From Variovorax davisae (GTDB taxonomy: Bacteria > Pseudomonadota > Gammaproteobacteria > Burkholderiales > Burkholderiaceae_C), in contig NZ_JASZYS010000005.1 of NCBI RefSeq assembly GCF_030316845.1, forward strand, positions 124,001 through 188,000: a stretch of 64,000 nucleotides of DNA, in the 5' to 3' direction. The stretch's first letter is position 1. Every line of letters begins with the position of its first letter. Under the pieces are notes generated by a model. The model made no database searches. It saw only the letters and a program-made list of their open reading frames with translations, and was not told the DNA's origin. Made by a program: the position numbers and the translations under genes. Of this stretch, positions 49,625-59,191 are shown piece by piece.

Positions 49625-49634
49625 CTCGTGTCAA
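49607..49634 (-). promoter_or_regulatory. Promoter of the aryl-CoA operon
   Basis: Minus-strand TTGACA (49634-49629, perfect) and TAAACT (49612-49607, 4 of 6) are 16 bp apart. Only eight bases separate the -10 box from the ATG at 49598, so transcription would begin at or next to the start codon. Together with the lack of a ribosome-binding site this suggests a leaderless message. Confidence 0.55.
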
Positions 49635-49667
49635 CCATGGGAAGCCCGAAGTTCCATGCCCCTGCGG

Positions 49668-49696
49668 TTGACGGGGCCGTTTCCGCTGGCAAGAAT
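49668..49696 (+). promoter_or_regulatory. Possible cfa promoter
   Basis: TTGACG (49668-49673, 5 of 6) and AAGAAT (49691-49696, 4 of 6) are 17 bp apart. A start about seven bases later falls on the ATG at 49704, so this mRNA may also be leaderless. Sequence match only. Confidence 0.35.
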
Positions 49697-49703
49697 GTTC
49701 TGT

Positions 49704-50975
49704 ATGCAAAGCCTGATTCCGAAGATCGAGTCCCAGCTTTCCTCGCTGTCCGTTCCCATCGCGCTGCAACTCCCCGATGGCCGGCAGGTCGCCCAGGCCG
49801 GCGCCCGCGTCACCCTGGCCTTCAAGGACTGGTCCGAACTGGCCAAGCTCGGGCGGCGCCAGATCGGCGCCATCGGCGAGGCCTATGTGGAGGGCCGGGT
49901 CCAGATCGAAGGCGCCATGCGCGACCTGATCGATGCCGCCGTCGGGCTGCTGCCCGGCAATCCGGCCGAGACCAACACCGGCTGGTGGAGCCGCCTGCAG
50001 CGCCGCGCCAAGTCGCGCGGCTCGCATTCGCTGGGCAAGGACGCGGCCCAGATCGAGTTCCACTACGATGTCTCGGACGATTTCTACGCCTTGTGGCTGG
50101 ATCCGCGGCGGGTCTATTCGTGCGCCTATTTCCGCGACACGGACATGACGCTGGCCCAGGCCCAGGAGGCCAAGCTCGACCACATCTGCCGCAAGCTGAT
50201 GCTGAAGCCGGGCGAGCGCTACCTGGACATCGGCTCGGGCTGGGGTGCGCTGCTGATGTGGGCGGCCGAGCACTACGGCGTGGATGCCACCGGCATCACG
50301 CTGTCGAAGAACCAGCATGCCCACGTGCAGCGCCTGATCGAGGCGAAGGGGCTGCAGGGCCGGGTCCGGGTCGAGTTGCGCGATTACCGCCAGCTCGACG
50401 TCGCCCAGCCCTTCGACAAGATCTCGTCGGTCGGCATGTTCGAGCATGTGGGCAGCGCCAACATGGGGACCTATTTCCGCAAGCTGCATGCGCTGCTGGC
50501 GCCCGGCGGGCTGGTGATGAACCACGGCATCACCTCGGGCCAGCTCGACTACCGGCAGCTCGGCGCCGGCATGGGCGACTTCATCGAGAAGTACATTTTC
50601 CCGGGCGGCGAACTGCTGCACGTGACCCACGTGCTGCGCGAGACCGCGGCAGCGGGGTTCGAGATGGTCGACACCGAGAACCTGCGGCCGCACTACGCGC
50701 GCACGCTGTGGGCCTGGTCGGACACGCTGGAGGCCCGGCTCGACGAGGCGCGCGAGGTGCTGCAGAAGAGCGGCGGCCGCCAGGCCGAGAATGCCGAGCG
50801 CATCCTGCGCGCCTACCGGCTCTACCTGGCCGGCTCGGCGATGAGCTTCGAGCAGGGCTGGATCTCGCTGCACCAGATGCTGTCGACCAAGCCCGACGGG
50901 CAGGTCGACGCGCGGTCGCTGCGCGGCGCGCAATCGGAGTACCCTTTCACCCGCGACTACATCTACAACAAGTAA
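49704..50975 (+). CDS. cfa: Cyclopropane-fatty-acyl-phospholipid synthase
   Basis: 423 residues. Methylates the cis double bond of membrane phospholipid acyl chains with SAM. SAM site [20 protein letters not shown]; family segments [59 protein letters not shown] and the C-terminal [23 protein letters not shown]. An ATG three codons upstream (49695) is a possible alternative start. Divergent from the aryl-CoA operon. Confidence 0.94.
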   Translation: MQSLIPKIESQLSSLSVPIALQLPDGRQVAQAGARVTLAFKDWSELAKLGRRQIGAIGEAYVEGRVQIEGAMRDLIDAAVGLLPGNPAETNTGWWSRLQRRAKSRGSHSLGKDAAQIEFHYDVSDDFYALWLDPRRVYSCAYFRDTDMTLAQAQEAKLDHICRKLMLKPGERYLDIGSGWGALLMWAAEHYGVDATGITLSKNQHAHVQRLIEAKGLQGRVRVELRDYRQLDVAQPFDKISSVGMFEHVGSANMGTYFRKLHALLAPGGLVMNHGITSGQLDYRQLGAGMGDFIEKYIFPGGELLHVTHVLRETAAAGFEMVDTENLRPHYARTLWAWSDTLEARLDEAREVLQKSGGRQAENAERILRAYRLYLAGSAMSFEQGWISLHQMLSTKPDGQVDARSLRGAQSEYPFTRDYIYNK

Positions 50976-50986
50976 AGAGAGGCTTC

Positions 50987-51310
50987 ATGCTGTATCGATT
51001 CCAATCGCGGGCCACGCCCCCCTTCGTGATGCTCGAAGTGAACGCGCGTCAGTTGTTCGAGATCATCGGCCGGGCGCCCGCGCCCAAGGGCGTGATCACG
51101 GTCGACCAGATGCCGGCTGCCATCGCGGCGCTCGAGGCCGCCATGGCCCGCGAGGGCGAAAACGCCCACAACGCCGACGCCTACGCGGTGGAAGGGCACG
51201 ACAACGAGGCCGAGAAGCAGCATGTCGGCCTGCGCCAGCGCGCGACGCCCCTGCTGCACATGCTCAAGGACTCCCTGGCCGACGGCAAGGACGTGATCTG
51301 GGAGGTTTAG
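50987..51310 (+). CDS. DUF1840 protein
   Basis: 107 residues starting MLYRFQSRATPPFVMLEVNARQLFEIIGR and ending LHMLKDSLADGKDVIWEV, the DUF1840 pattern found in beta- and gammaproteobacteria. EGHDNEAEKQHVGLRQRATPLL is also typical. Function unknown. It begins 11 bp after cfa with GAGAGG upstream, so it is likely co-transcribed with it. Confidence 0.87.
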   Translation: MLYRFQSRATPPFVMLEVNARQLFEIIGRAPAPKGVITVDQMPAAIAALEAAMAREGENAHNADAYAVEGHDNEAEKQHVGLRQRATPLLHMLKDSLADGKDVIWEV

Positions 51311-51322
51311 CTCGCCCTGGGG

Positions 51323-52339
51323 TCAGTCGACCTTTGCGCCGGACGCTTTCACGACCTTCGCCCACTTGACGTGCTCGGCGTCGATCAGCTTGGCGAAATC
51401 GACCGGCGAATTGCCGCTCGGGATCGCGCCCTGGGCCAGCATCTTTTCCTTCACGGCCGGCGTGGCGAGCGCCTTCGCCACTTCCTGCTGGATGTGGTTG
51501 ACGATATCGGCTGGCGTGCCGGCCGGCGCCAGCAGGCCGAACCAGGAACTGGCCTCGTAGCCCTTGAGTGCGGGGCCGCCGGCTTCCTCGACGGTCGGCA
51601 CGTCGGGCAGGGCCGGCGAGCGCTGGGCGCTGGTCACGGCCAGCGCCTTCAGTTTGCCGCCCTTGATCTGCTGCATCGAGGAGGGCAGGTTGTCGAACAT
51701 CACGTCGGCGTTGCCGCCGACCATGTCCATCAGCGCCGGACCCGAGCCCCGGTACGGGATGTGGGTCATGTAGCTGCCGGTCATGCTCTTGAACAGCTCG
51801 CCCGCCAGGTGGATCGAGGTGCCGCTGCCGCTGGACGCCATGTTGAGCTTGCCGGGGTTGGCCTTGGCGTACTTGACGAAGTCGGCCACGTTGTTGATGT
51901 TGAGGGCGCGGGCCTTGTCGACGTTCATTTCCATCACGTTGGGCACCGCCGCGACCAGCGTGATCGGCACGAAGTCCTTGATCGGGTCGTAGGGCAGCTT
52001 GGGGTAGAGCGCGCGGTTGATGCCGTGGGTGCCGACCGTGCCCATCAGCAGCGTGTAGCCGTCGTTCGGCGCCCGGGCGACGATCTCGGCCCCCACGTTG
52101 CCGCCGGCGCCGGCGCGGTTGTCGACGATGAACTGCTGGCCGAAGGCCTTCGACAGCTCGGGGGCGACGGCGCGCGCGAGGATGTCGGTGGTGCCGCCGG
52201 GCGCGAAGGGCACGACGATGCGCACCGGCTTGGTCGGCCAGTTGGCCTGCGCCGCGGCGGGCCCGGCGAGGAGGGCGAGCGCGGCGCCCGCGGCCAGCGT
52301 CAGGGCGGCGCGGCGCGAAAGAGAAGCATAGGTGTTCAT
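51323..52339 (-). CDS. Bug-family solute-binding protein of the E1 operon
   Basis: 338 residues with signal [25 protein letters not shown]. Bug landmarks: [99 protein letters not shown] and [34 protein letters not shown]. It lies 16 bp downstream of the MarR gene and on the same strand as the E1 genes, so it may import their precursor (inference). Confidence 0.93.
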   Translation of the reverse strand: MNTYASLSRRAALTLAAGAALALLAGPAAAQANWPTKPVRIVVPFAPGGTTDILARAVAPELSKAFGQQFIVDNRAGAGGNVGAEIVARAPNDGYTLLMGTVGTHGINRALYPKLPYDPIKDFVPITLVAAVPNVMEMNVDKARALNINNVADFVKYAKANPGKLNMASSGSGTSIHLAGELFKSMTGSYMTHIPYRGSGPALMDMVGGNADVMFDNLPSSMQQIKGGKLKALAVTSAQRSPALPDVPTVEEAGGPALKGYEASSWFGLLAPAGTPADIVNHIQQEVAKALATPAVKEKMLAQGAIPSGNSPVDFAKLIDAEHVKWAKVVKASGAKVD

Positions 52340-52355
52340 GGGCCTGTTTTAACGG

Positions 52356-52853
52356 CTAAGGCGCTTCGGCGTCGCGGGTGGAAACCCCGGGCGCCGGGCC
52401 GGCGCTGCTGCAGGCCACCGAGGCGATCAGCTTGTCGAGCGTGGCGTTGAGCTGCTGCAGCTCGGGGGCGGCGACGCCGGCGAAGAGCTCGGCCTCGCGC
52501 TCGCGCGCCTGCAGCGCGACCACCGCGTGCACGGCCTTGCCGGCGCTGCTCAGATAGAGCCGGCTGCGGCGCTGGTCGGTCGGGTCTTCGTGGCGGTGCA
52601 GCCGGCCAGCCCGCTGCAGGCCCGCAAGGGCTCGGCTCACCGCCATCTTGTCGAGCCCGGTGAGGTCGGCGAGCCGGGTGGCGGTGAGGCCGGGTCGGGC
52701 GCCCAGCAGCGCCATCGTGCGCCACTCGTTGAGCGTGAGCTGGTGCAGCCGGCCGACCCGCTGCTGGAACGGCCGCGCCGTCAGGTTGACGACCCGCACC
52801 AGCTTGAGGAAGACCATGTCCTCCACGGTCGGTGCCGGGTCGTCGTGGTTCAT
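52356..52853 (-). CDS. MarR-family regulator of the E1 operon
   Basis: 165 residues: LTLNEWRTMALLGARPGLTATRLADLTGLDKMAVSRALAGLQRAGRLHRHEDPTDQRRSRLYLSSAGKAV is a typical MarR winged HTH with wing Arg residues. It overlaps the E1-beta gene by four bases (ATGA), so regulator and enzyme are made together. Target operator not identified. Confidence 0.9.
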   Translation of the reverse strand: MNHDDPAPTVEDMVFLKLVRVVNLTARPFQQRVGRLHQLTLNEWRTMALLGARPGLTATRLADLTGLDKMAVSRALAGLQRAGRLHRHEDPTDQRRSRLYLSSAGKAVHAVVALQAREREAELFAGVAAPELQQLNATLDKLIASVACSSAGPAPGVSTRDAEAP

Positions 52854-53836
52854 CCGAGCAGTTTCCGGGCTGCGCTCGCGATCTGACCGGCACCGACCCG
52901 CGACTGGGCTTCCAGCACCGGCGCGTAGCCCACCGGAATGCGCGGCGCGCCGAGCCGCGCCACCCGGCAGCCGGTCGCCTCGGCCGCGCTGGCGGCGATC
53001 TCGGCGCCGAAGCCCGCTGCCTGCACCGCCTCGTGCACCACCAGCAGCCGGCCGGTGCGGCCGCAGGAGGCCAGCACCGCCTCGCGGTCCCACGGCCACA
53101 AGGTGCGCAGGTCGATCAGGTCGGCGTCGATGCCCTCGGCCGCCAACGTGTCGCAGGCGGCGTCGCAGACCTGCATCTGCCGGCCCCAGCTGACCAGGGT
53201 CAGCGCGTCGCCGCGGCGCCGCCGGGCCGCCTTGCCGAGCGCCACGGGCAGGCTTTCGTCGACCGGTCCGCGCGCGCCCCAGAGCGTCTTGTGTTCGATG
53301 TAGACCACCGGATCGCCGCATTGCAGGGCCGCGCGCAGCAGCGAATAGTTGTCCTGCGGCGTCGACGGGCAGGCCACCACCACGCCGGGCAGGTGCGCGA
53401 ACCAGGCCTCGAGCGATTGCGAGTGCTGGGCCGCCGAGGCGTCCCAGATGCCGCCGGGCATGCGCGCGACCAGCGGCACGCGGCCCTGGCCGCCGAACAT
53501 GAAGCGGTTCTTGGCCGCCTGGTTGACCAGTTCGTCCATGCCGCAGAGCGCGAAATCGACCACCCGCATCTCGACCACCGGGCGCAGCCCGGCCAGCGCC
53601 ATGCCGACGCCGGCGCCCATGATCGCGGCCTCGGAGATCGGCGTGTCGATCACGCGCTCGGCGCCGAAGCGCTGCTGCAGGCCCCTGTACTGGCCGAAGA
53701 TGCCGCCGCGGCCGACATCTTCGCCGAGCACCACCACGCGAGGGTCGGCTTCCATCTCGCGCTGGACCGCCAGCACGGCGGCTTCGGCGTAGCCGAGCTG
53801 AAGCACGGCGGCGGCCGGCTCGTGGATCATGTCCAT
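52850..53836 (-). CDS. 2-Oxo acid (acetoin/pyruvate-type) dehydrogenase E1 beta subunit
   Basis: 328-residue transketolase-like subunit: MEADPRVVVLGEDVGRGGIFGQYRGLQQRFGAERVIDTPISEAAIMGAGVGMALAGLRPVVEM (Glu activating TPP is in EAAI) and the C-terminal domain RTGRLLVVHEAVQAAGFGAEIAA. It pairs with the E1 alpha encoded just upstream (10-bp overlap). No E2 or E3 gene is near, so it must use components from elsewhere or work with another acceptor. Confidence 0.88.
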   Translation of the reverse strand: MDMIHEPAAAVLQLGYAEAAVLAVQREMEADPRVVVLGEDVGRGGIFGQYRGLQQRFGAERVIDTPISEAAIMGAGVGMALAGLRPVVEMRVVDFALCGMDELVNQAAKNRFMFGGQGRVPLVARMPGGIWDASAAQHSQSLEAWFAHLPGVVVACPSTPQDNYSLLRAALQCGDPVVYIEHKTLWGARGPVDESLPVALGKAARRRRGDALTLVSWGRQMQVCDAACDTLAAEGIDADLIDLRTLWPWDREAVLASCGRTGRLLVVHEAVQAAGFGAEIAASAAEATGCRVARLGAPRIPVGYAPVLEAQSRVGAGQIASAARKLLG

Positions 53837-54846
53837 TGGCCGGCTCCGGTGGTCTGCACGTCGGTGAAGGCGGCAGCGGCCTCGGGCCACGGCGCGGCGT
53901 CGGCGGCGGCGACCGCGGCCTCGACCTCGGCGTGGGCCTGGTTCTCGATCGCGGCCAGCGCCGCGGCGTCGATGCCGCCGGCCGTCAGCCGGGCGCGGGC
54001 CCTTGCGATCGGGTCGGTCTCGAGCGCCGCGGCCAGCTCGGCCGGGTCGCGGTAGGCGGCCGGATCGACCGAGACATGGCCCTTGACCCGGTAGGTGAGC
54101 GCGTGCAGCAGGCGGGGCCCGCGGCCGGCGCGCACCTCGGCGACCAGGCGGCGAGCCGCCGCGTGGACCTCGAACACCTCGTTGCCGTCGACCTGGGTGG
54201 CGGCGATGTCCATGGCCTCGGCCCGGGCCGAGGCGCCGTCGCCCGCGGTCATCGGCCCGCTGGCGGTGGTGGCGCTCCAGCGGTTGTCCTCGCAGACGAA
54301 CAGCACCGGAAGCCGGTAGACCCGGGCCCAGTTCAGCGACTCGAGGAAGGGCCCGCGGTTGATCGCGCCGTCGCCGAAGAAGCAGACCGTGATGGCGTCC
54401 TTCCTCTGCAGTTTCTGCGCGTGGGCCGCGCCGACCGCGATCGGCAGGCCGGCCGCCACCACGCCGTTGGCGCCCAGCATGCCGACCGAGAAGTCGGCGA
54501 TGTGCATCGAGCCGCCCTTGCCGCCGTTGAAGCCGCTGGCCTTGCCGAACAGCTCGGCCATCATGCGGCCCAGGTCGGCGCCCTTGGCCAGCGTGTGGCC
54601 GTGGCCGCGATGGGTCGAGGTCAGGTAGTCGGCGTGGCCCAGGTGGGCGCAGACGCCGGCCGGCACCGCCTCCTGGCCGGTCGACAGGTGCAGCGGGCCG
54701 CGCACCTTGGCGGCGCCCGCCGCCTCCTGGCCGTAGGCGCTGACACCGCCCTGGCTGGCCACCTCGGCGGCATTCTCGAAGGCGCGAATGCGCACCATCG
54801 TGCGGTAGAGCGCCAGGCGCTCGGGGGCTGAAATTTCAGGGTCCAT
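53827..54846 (-). CDS. 2-Oxo acid (acetoin/pyruvate-type) dehydrogenase E1 alpha subunit
   Basis: 339 residues. The TPP-binding motif is GDGAINRGPFLESLNWARVY (GDG to N). Other matches are LSTGQEAVPAGVCAHLGHADYLTSTHRGHGHTLAKGADLGRMMAELFGKASGFNGGKGGSMHI and MLGANGVVAAGLPIAVGAAHA. This is closest in style to acetoin:DCPIP oxidoreductase alpha (AcoA), but a pyruvate or other 2-oxo acid substrate cannot be ruled out. ATG at 54846; a longer frame upstream has no family similarity. Confidence 0.88.
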   Translation of the reverse strand: MDPEISAPERLALYRTMVRIRAFENAAEVASQGGVSAYGQEAAGAAKVRGPLHLSTGQEAVPAGVCAHLGHADYLTSTHRGHGHTLAKGADLGRMMAELFGKASGFNGGKGGSMHIADFSVGMLGANGVVAAGLPIAVGAAHAQKLQRKDAITVCFFGDGAINRGPFLESLNWARVYRLPVLFVCEDNRWSATTASGPMTAGDGASARAEAMDIAATQVDGNEVFEVHAAARRLVAEVRAGRGPRLLHALTYRVKGHVSVDPAAYRDPAELAAALETDPIARARARLTAGGIDAAALAAIENQAHAEVEAAVAAADAAPWPEAAAAFTDVQTTGAGQWT

Positions 54847-54965
54847 CTTGTCTCCACGACGTACACGGCGTGCGTTGCTCGCGAAATCGTATCGATCGTG
54901 ACCAATCAGGCGCAGCGCATTTACCCGCAGGGAATGTCCCGATGCCGATACCCAGGCCTGCTGAC

Positions 54966-54986
54966 ATAGTTCGTCGCTCAAACTAA
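54966..54986. promoter_or_regulatory. XylR/ROK-type operator candidate upstream of xylF
   Basis: ATAGTTCG-TCGCT-CAAACTAA. The right half CAAACTAA matches the half-site of Bacillus XylR (a ROK repressor) perfectly and the left half matches TTAGTTTG at six of eight bases. It lies 21 bp before the xylF start. The ROK regulator encoded in the same operon is the likely binder (inference). Confidence 0.4.
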
Positions 54987-55006
54987 TTCAAACCTGGAGA
55001 CCGACC

Positions 55007-56029
55007 ATGAAGTTCGCACCGACACTGACCGCCCTGGCCCTCGGACTGACCGCGCTCGGCGCTTGCGCCCAGACCGTGGTCGGCGTGAGCTGGTCCAACT
55101 TCCAGGAAGAGCGCTGGAAGACCGACGAGGCCGCCATCAAGGCCCAGCTCGAGAAGCTCGGCGCCAAGTACATCAGTGCCGACGCCGGCGGCTCGCCCGA
55201 GAAGCAGCTCGGCGACATCGAGGGCCTGATGTCGAAGGGCGCCAAGGCGCTGATCGTGCTGGCGATGGACAAGGACGCGATCCTGCCGGCGGTCAACAAG
55301 GCACTGAAGCAGAAGGTGCCGGTGGTGGCCTACGACCGGCTGATCGAGACGCCCGGCGTGTTCTACATCACCTTCGACAACACCGAGGTCGGCCGGATGC
55401 AGGCGCGCGCGGTCTACAAGCTCCAGCCCAAGGGCAACTACGTGATGATCAAGGGCTCGCCGACCGACCCGAACGCCAACTTCCTGCGCGCCGGCCAGCA
55501 GGAGGTGATCGCCGAGGCGGTCAAGAAGGGCGACATCAAGATCGTCGGCGACGAATTCACCGAAGGCTGGAAGCCCGAGGTGGCGCAGAAGAACATGGAG
55601 CAGATCCTCACCAAGGCGGGCAACAAGGTCGATGCGGTGGTGGCCTCGAACGACGGCACCGCCGGCGGTGCGGTGGCGGCGCTCACGGCCAAGGGCATCC
55701 GCGGCATCCCGGTGTCGGGCCAGGACGCCGACTTCGCGGCCCTCAACCGGATCGCGCTCGGCACCCAGACCGTGTCGGTGTGGAAGGATTCGCGCGAGCT
55801 GGGCCGCGAGGCGGCCTCGGCGGCCGTGGCGCTGGCCGCCGGCAAGCCGGCCGAGAAGGCGGCCGACTGGAGCGGCGGCGAGAAGAAGGTGGCGATCTCC
55901 TCGCGCTTCCTGACCCCAGTGCCGATCACGCGCGACAACCTCGACGTGGTGGTCAAGGCCGGCTGGATCAAGAAGGACGAACTCTGCAAGGGCGTCTCCG
56001 GCGACAAGGCCCCTTCGGCCTGCAAGTAA
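55007..56029 (+). CDS. xylF: Xylose-type ABC transporter substrate-binding protein
   Basis: 340 residues, signal [22 protein letters not shown]. Periplasmic-binding-protein-1 type II fold: [83 protein letters not shown] and [15 protein letters not shown] with VSGQDAD. These match XylF-like D-xylose/pentose binders. ROK-type regulation supports a sugar; xylose itself is inferred. CTGGAGACCGACC gives the ribosome-binding site. Confidence 0.88.
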   Translation: MKFAPTLTALALGLTALGACAQTVVGVSWSNFQEERWKTDEAAIKAQLEKLGAKYISADAGGSPEKQLGDIEGLMSKGAKALIVLAMDKDAILPAVNKALKQKVPVVAYDRLIETPGVFYITFDNTEVGRMQARAVYKLQPKGNYVMIKGSPTDPNANFLRAGQQEVIAEAVKKGDIKIVGDEFTEGWKPEVAQKNMEQILTKAGNKVDAVVASNDGTAGGAVAALTAKGIRGIPVSGQDADFAALNRIALGTQTVSVWKDSRELGREAASAAVALAAGKPAEKAADWSGGEKKVAISSRFLTPVPITRDNLDVVVKAGWIKKDELCKGVSGDKAPSACK

Positions 56030-56033
56030 GCGA

Positions 56034-57221
56034 ATGAGTTCCGCCCCCGGCTTGTGGCGCCGCAGCGGCGTCGATCTCCGGCTGCTGCTCATGAGCGTGC
56101 TGCTGGTGGTGATGGCGATCGTCTTCCACGTGCTGTCGGGCGGCGTCTTCCTGTCGCCCGAGAACCTCTACAACATCGCGCAGCAGACCGCGGTGGTCGG
56201 CATCGTCTCGACCGTCATGGTGCTGATCATCGTGGCCCGCCACATCGACCTCTCGGTCGGCTCGGTGATGGGCTTCGTCGGCGTGCTGGTGGCCTACCTG
56301 CAGTACACGGCCGGCTGGTCCTGGCCGGCCGCGAGCCTCGCCGGGCTGGCGGTGGCGCTGCTGGTGTCGCTCTACCAGGGCGGGCTGACCGCGGTGCTCG
56401 GCGTGCCGTCGTTCGTGGTCACGCTGGGCGGGCTGATGTCGTTCCGGGGCGCCGCCTTCCTGGTGGCCGACGGCAAGACGCAGCCGGTGAACGACGAATT
56501 CTTCCAGCGCCTGGGCGGCGGCTACGACGGCGGCATCGGCACCACGGCGTCCTGGGCGCTGGCGGCGCTGGTGGCGGTCGTGATCTTCGCGCGCATGCTG
56601 CAAAAGCGGCGCGCGCGGCAGCGCCACGAGATGCCGGTCGAGCCCCTGTGGCTGGACCTGCTGCTGGCCGCGCTGCCCGCGGCCGTGGTGCTGGCCTTCG
56701 CCGCCACCATGAACAGCTACCAGATCTCGTCCAAGACCGAGGCCCAGGGCATCCCGATCCCGGTGCTGATCTGGGCGGTGGTGGCGGTGGTGCTGTCGTT
56801 CATCGTGCACCGCACCCGGTTCGGGCGCTATGTGTTCGCCATGGGCGGCAACCCGGACGCGGCGGCGCTGGTCGGCATTCCGGTCAAGCGCGTGACGCTG
56901 ATGCTGTTCGCGCTGCTCGCGGTGCTGGTGACGATCGCCGCGATCGTTTCGATCGCCCGGCTCAACGCCGGCACCAATTCGCTCGGCACCGGCATGGAGC
57001 TGTACGTGATCGCGGCGGCGGTGATCGGCGGCACGGCGCTGGCCGGCGGCAGCGGTTCGATCTTCGGCTCGGTGCTGGGGGCGCTGATCATGCAGTCGCT
57101 CGACAGCGGCATGCTGCTGCTCGACGTGCCGATCGGCAAGCGGATGGTGATCATCGGCCAGGTGCTGATCGTGGCGGTCGTCTTCGACGTGCTGTACCGC
57201 AAGAAGTTCGGAGAGAACTAG
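56034..57221 (+). CDS. xylH: Sugar ABC transporter permease
   Basis: 395 residues with about ten membrane helices. Matches the XylH/RbsC permease family: LYNIAQQTAVVGIVSTVMVLIIVARHIDLSVGSVMGFVG, FVVTLGGLMSFRGAAFLVADGKT, RTRFGRYVFAMGGNPDAAALVGIPVKR and IGGTALAGGSGSIFGSVLGALIMQ. The HIDLSVG segment is the family signature. It starts 5 bp after xylF and is followed directly by the ATPase. Confidence 0.93.
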   Translation: MSSAPGLWRRSGVDLRLLLMSVLLVVMAIVFHVLSGGVFLSPENLYNIAQQTAVVGIVSTVMVLIIVARHIDLSVGSVMGFVGVLVAYLQYTAGWSWPAASLAGLAVALLVSLYQGGLTAVLGVPSFVVTLGGLMSFRGAAFLVADGKTQPVNDEFFQRLGGGYDGGIGTTASWALAALVAVVIFARMLQKRRARQRHEMPVEPLWLDLLLAALPAAVVLAFAATMNSYQISSKTEAQGIPIPVLIWAVVAVVLSFIVHRTRFGRYVFAMGGNPDAAALVGIPVKRVTLMLFALLAVLVTIAAIVSIARLNAGTNSLGTGMELYVIAAAVIGGTALAGGSGSIFGSVLGALIMQSLDSGMLLLDVPIGKRMVIIGQVLIVAVVFDVLYRKKFGEN

Positions 57222-57995
57222 ATGAGCGCCCACCCACCCCTGGTCGAACTGCGCGAGATCCGCAAGGCCTTCGGCGGCGTGAAGGCGGTCGACGGCGTCA
57301 GCGTCAACCTCTATCCCGGCGAAGTGGTCGCGCTGCTGGGCCACAACGGCGCCGGCAAGTCGACCCTGATGAAGATGCTCGCGGGCGCCTATCCGATCGA
57401 CTCCGGCGACACGCTGATCGCCGGCGAGAAGGTCAACATCCGCACGCCCTCCGAAGCCCAGGCCCAGGGCATCGAGACCATCTACCAGACCCTGGCGCTG
57501 GCCGACAACCTCGACTCGGTCGCCAACCTGTTCCTCGGCCGCGAGAAGCTCACGCCCTGGCGCACGCTCGACGACCATTTCATGGAAGGCCAGGCACGCA
57601 AGGTCTTCCATCGCCTCAACAAGAACTTCACCAACATCCGGGTGCCGGTGCGGCGCCTGTCGGGCGGCCAGCGGCAGGTGGTGGCGATCTCGCGGGCGCT
57701 GTACTTCAACGCCCGCATCCTGATCATGGACGAGCCCTGCGCGGCGCTCGGGCCGGAGGAGACCGCGATGGTCGGCGCGCTCGTCAAGCAGCTCAAGGCC
57801 GACGGCGTGGGCATCTTCCTGATCACCCACGACATGCCCGACGTGTTCGGCCTCAGCGACCGCCTGGCGGTGATGAAGAACGGCCGGCTGGTCGGCACCT
57901 ACCGCACCGCCGACGTCACCGAGGACGAGGTGCTCGGAATGATCATCGCGGGCAAGCGGCCCGAGGGAAAGCCGCAGGCCGAACACGCCGGATGA
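57222..57995 (+). CDS. Sugar ABC transporter ATPase, single-domain form
   Basis: 257 residues with one ATPase unit: Walker [18 protein letters not shown]-loop [10 protein letters not shown], signature [16 protein letters not shown], Walker [14 protein letters not shown]-loop [12 protein letters not shown]. Classical XylG is about 510 residues with two units, so this one presumably works as a homodimer. The Glu after Walker B Asp is present (DEPCAAL). Starts immediately after the permease stop (TAGATG). Confidence 0.92.
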   Translation: MSAHPPLVELREIRKAFGGVKAVDGVSVNLYPGEVVALLGHNGAGKSTLMKMLAGAYPIDSGDTLIAGEKVNIRTPSEAQAQGIETIYQTLALADNLDSVANLFLGREKLTPWRTLDDHFMEGQARKVFHRLNKNFTNIRVPVRRLSGGQRQVVAISRALYFNARILIMDEPCAALGPEETAMVGALVKQLKADGVGIFLITHDMPDVFGLSDRLAVMKNGRLVGTYRTADVTEDEVLGMIIAGKRPEGKPQAEHAG

Positions 57996-59134
57996 AGACC
58001 ACGGGCGACCAGCAGCTGGTCAAGCGCATCAACCGCAGCGTGCTGCTGCGGCTGCTGCGGGCGCAGCCCGGCCTGTCGCGCGCCCGGCTGGCCGCCGAGA
58101 GCGGCCTCACCAAGTCGACCGTCAGCCTGCTGGTGCGCGAGCTGCTCGACGACGGCTGGCTCGACGAGGCCGGCGCGCCGGTCGCCGACGGACTGGGGCG
58201 GCCGTCGACGCCGCTGTCGATCAACGTCGGCGTGCGCGCGCTGGTGGGCGTCGAGATCGCGGTCGAGACGGTGCGCGTGGTCTGCGTCTCGCTCCGGGGC
58301 GAGGTTCTTCATTCCGCTTCGCAGCCGCTGGCCGAGCGTGCACCGCGGGTGGCCTGCGCGCAGGTGGCGCGGATGGCGGCGGCCGCGCACGCCCACCTGG
58401 CTGCCGCCGGCCTGCAGCTGTCGGGCATCGGGGTCGGCGTGCCGGGGGCGCTCGACGACGCCACCGGCATGGTGCGCTTCGCGCCCAACCTCGGCTGGCG
58501 CAACCTCGACTTCCTGCCGCTGCTCGGCGAGGCCCTGGCGCGCGAAGGGCTGGCGGGCATCGCGGTGCAGCTGCAGAACGACGCCGATGCCGGGGTGCTC
58601 GGCGAGTTCGAGTTCTCGGACGGCGAGGGCGAGGACCCGCTGATCTTCGTGAGCTGCGACGTCGGGGTCGGCGCCGGCGTGGTGCTCAACGACCGCCTGT
58701 TCACCGGCGCCGGCGGCATGGCCGGCGAGATCGGCCACACCGTGCTGCAGATCGACGGGCCGCGCTGCTCGTGCGGCCGCAACGGCTGCGCCGAGGTGTT
58801 CTTGGGCGCGCGGGTGCTCGACGGCAGCGCCGACGGGCCGGCCAGGGCCGCCGGTTACCTGGGCGTGCTGCTGCAGAACCTGTGGGTCACCTTCGAGCCG
58901 CGCGCGATCGTGGTCGGCGGCAAGTCGTGCGAGGCGCATCCGGACTTCCTGCGCGGCGCCATCGCCACCGTGCAGCGCTACGCCGACAGCGCCGGCCTGC
59001 CCGCGCCGGTGGTGCGGGCGGCGCGCTACGGCCAGTGGGCCCCCGCCGTGGGGGCCGCCGCGCTGGCGCTGCACGAGTACCTGCGCCCGCTGCATCCGAG
59101 CTCGGAGGCCCGGCGCCTCCCGGCCCAGGGCTGA
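57992..59134 (+). CDS. ROK-family transcriptional regulator (XylR-like)
   Basis: 380 residues. N-terminal winged HTH ([45 protein letters not shown]) plus a ROK kinase-like domain with a zinc site [12 protein letters not shown] and [55 protein letters not shown]. Overlaps the ATPase stop by four bases (ATGA). Most likely the sugar-responsive repressor of this transporter operon. A bidirectional terminator follows at about 59147. Confidence 0.9.
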   Translation: MKTTGDQQLVKRINRSVLLRLLRAQPGLSRARLAAESGLTKSTVSLLVRELLDDGWLDEAGAPVADGLGRPSTPLSINVGVRALVGVEIAVETVRVVCVSLRGEVLHSASQPLAERAPRVACAQVARMAAAAHAHLAAAGLQLSGIGVGVPGALDDATGMVRFAPNLGWRNLDFLPLLGEALAREGLAGIAVQLQNDADAGVLGEFEFSDGEGEDPLIFVSCDVGVGAGVVLNDRLFTGAGGMAGEIGHTVLQIDGPRCSCGRNGCAEVFLGARVLDGSADGPARAAGYLGVLLQNLWVTFEPRAIVVGGKSCEAHPDFLRGAIATVQRYADSAGLPAPVVRAARYGQWAPAVGAAALALHEYLRPLHPSSEARRLPAQG

Positions 59135-59146
59135 CGCGCGGGCAGA

Positions 59147-59176
59147 AAAAAAGGTCCCGACGGGACCTTTTCGTGT
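59147..59176. terminator. Bidirectional intrinsic terminator
   Basis: AAAAAAAGGTCCC, loop GAC, GGGACCTTTTCG: a short GC stem with A-rich and U-rich flanks. It lies between the plus-strand ROK gene and the minus-strand small protein gene and can end both. Confidence 0.8.
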
Positions 59177-59191
59177 CGTGCCGGGCCGGCG

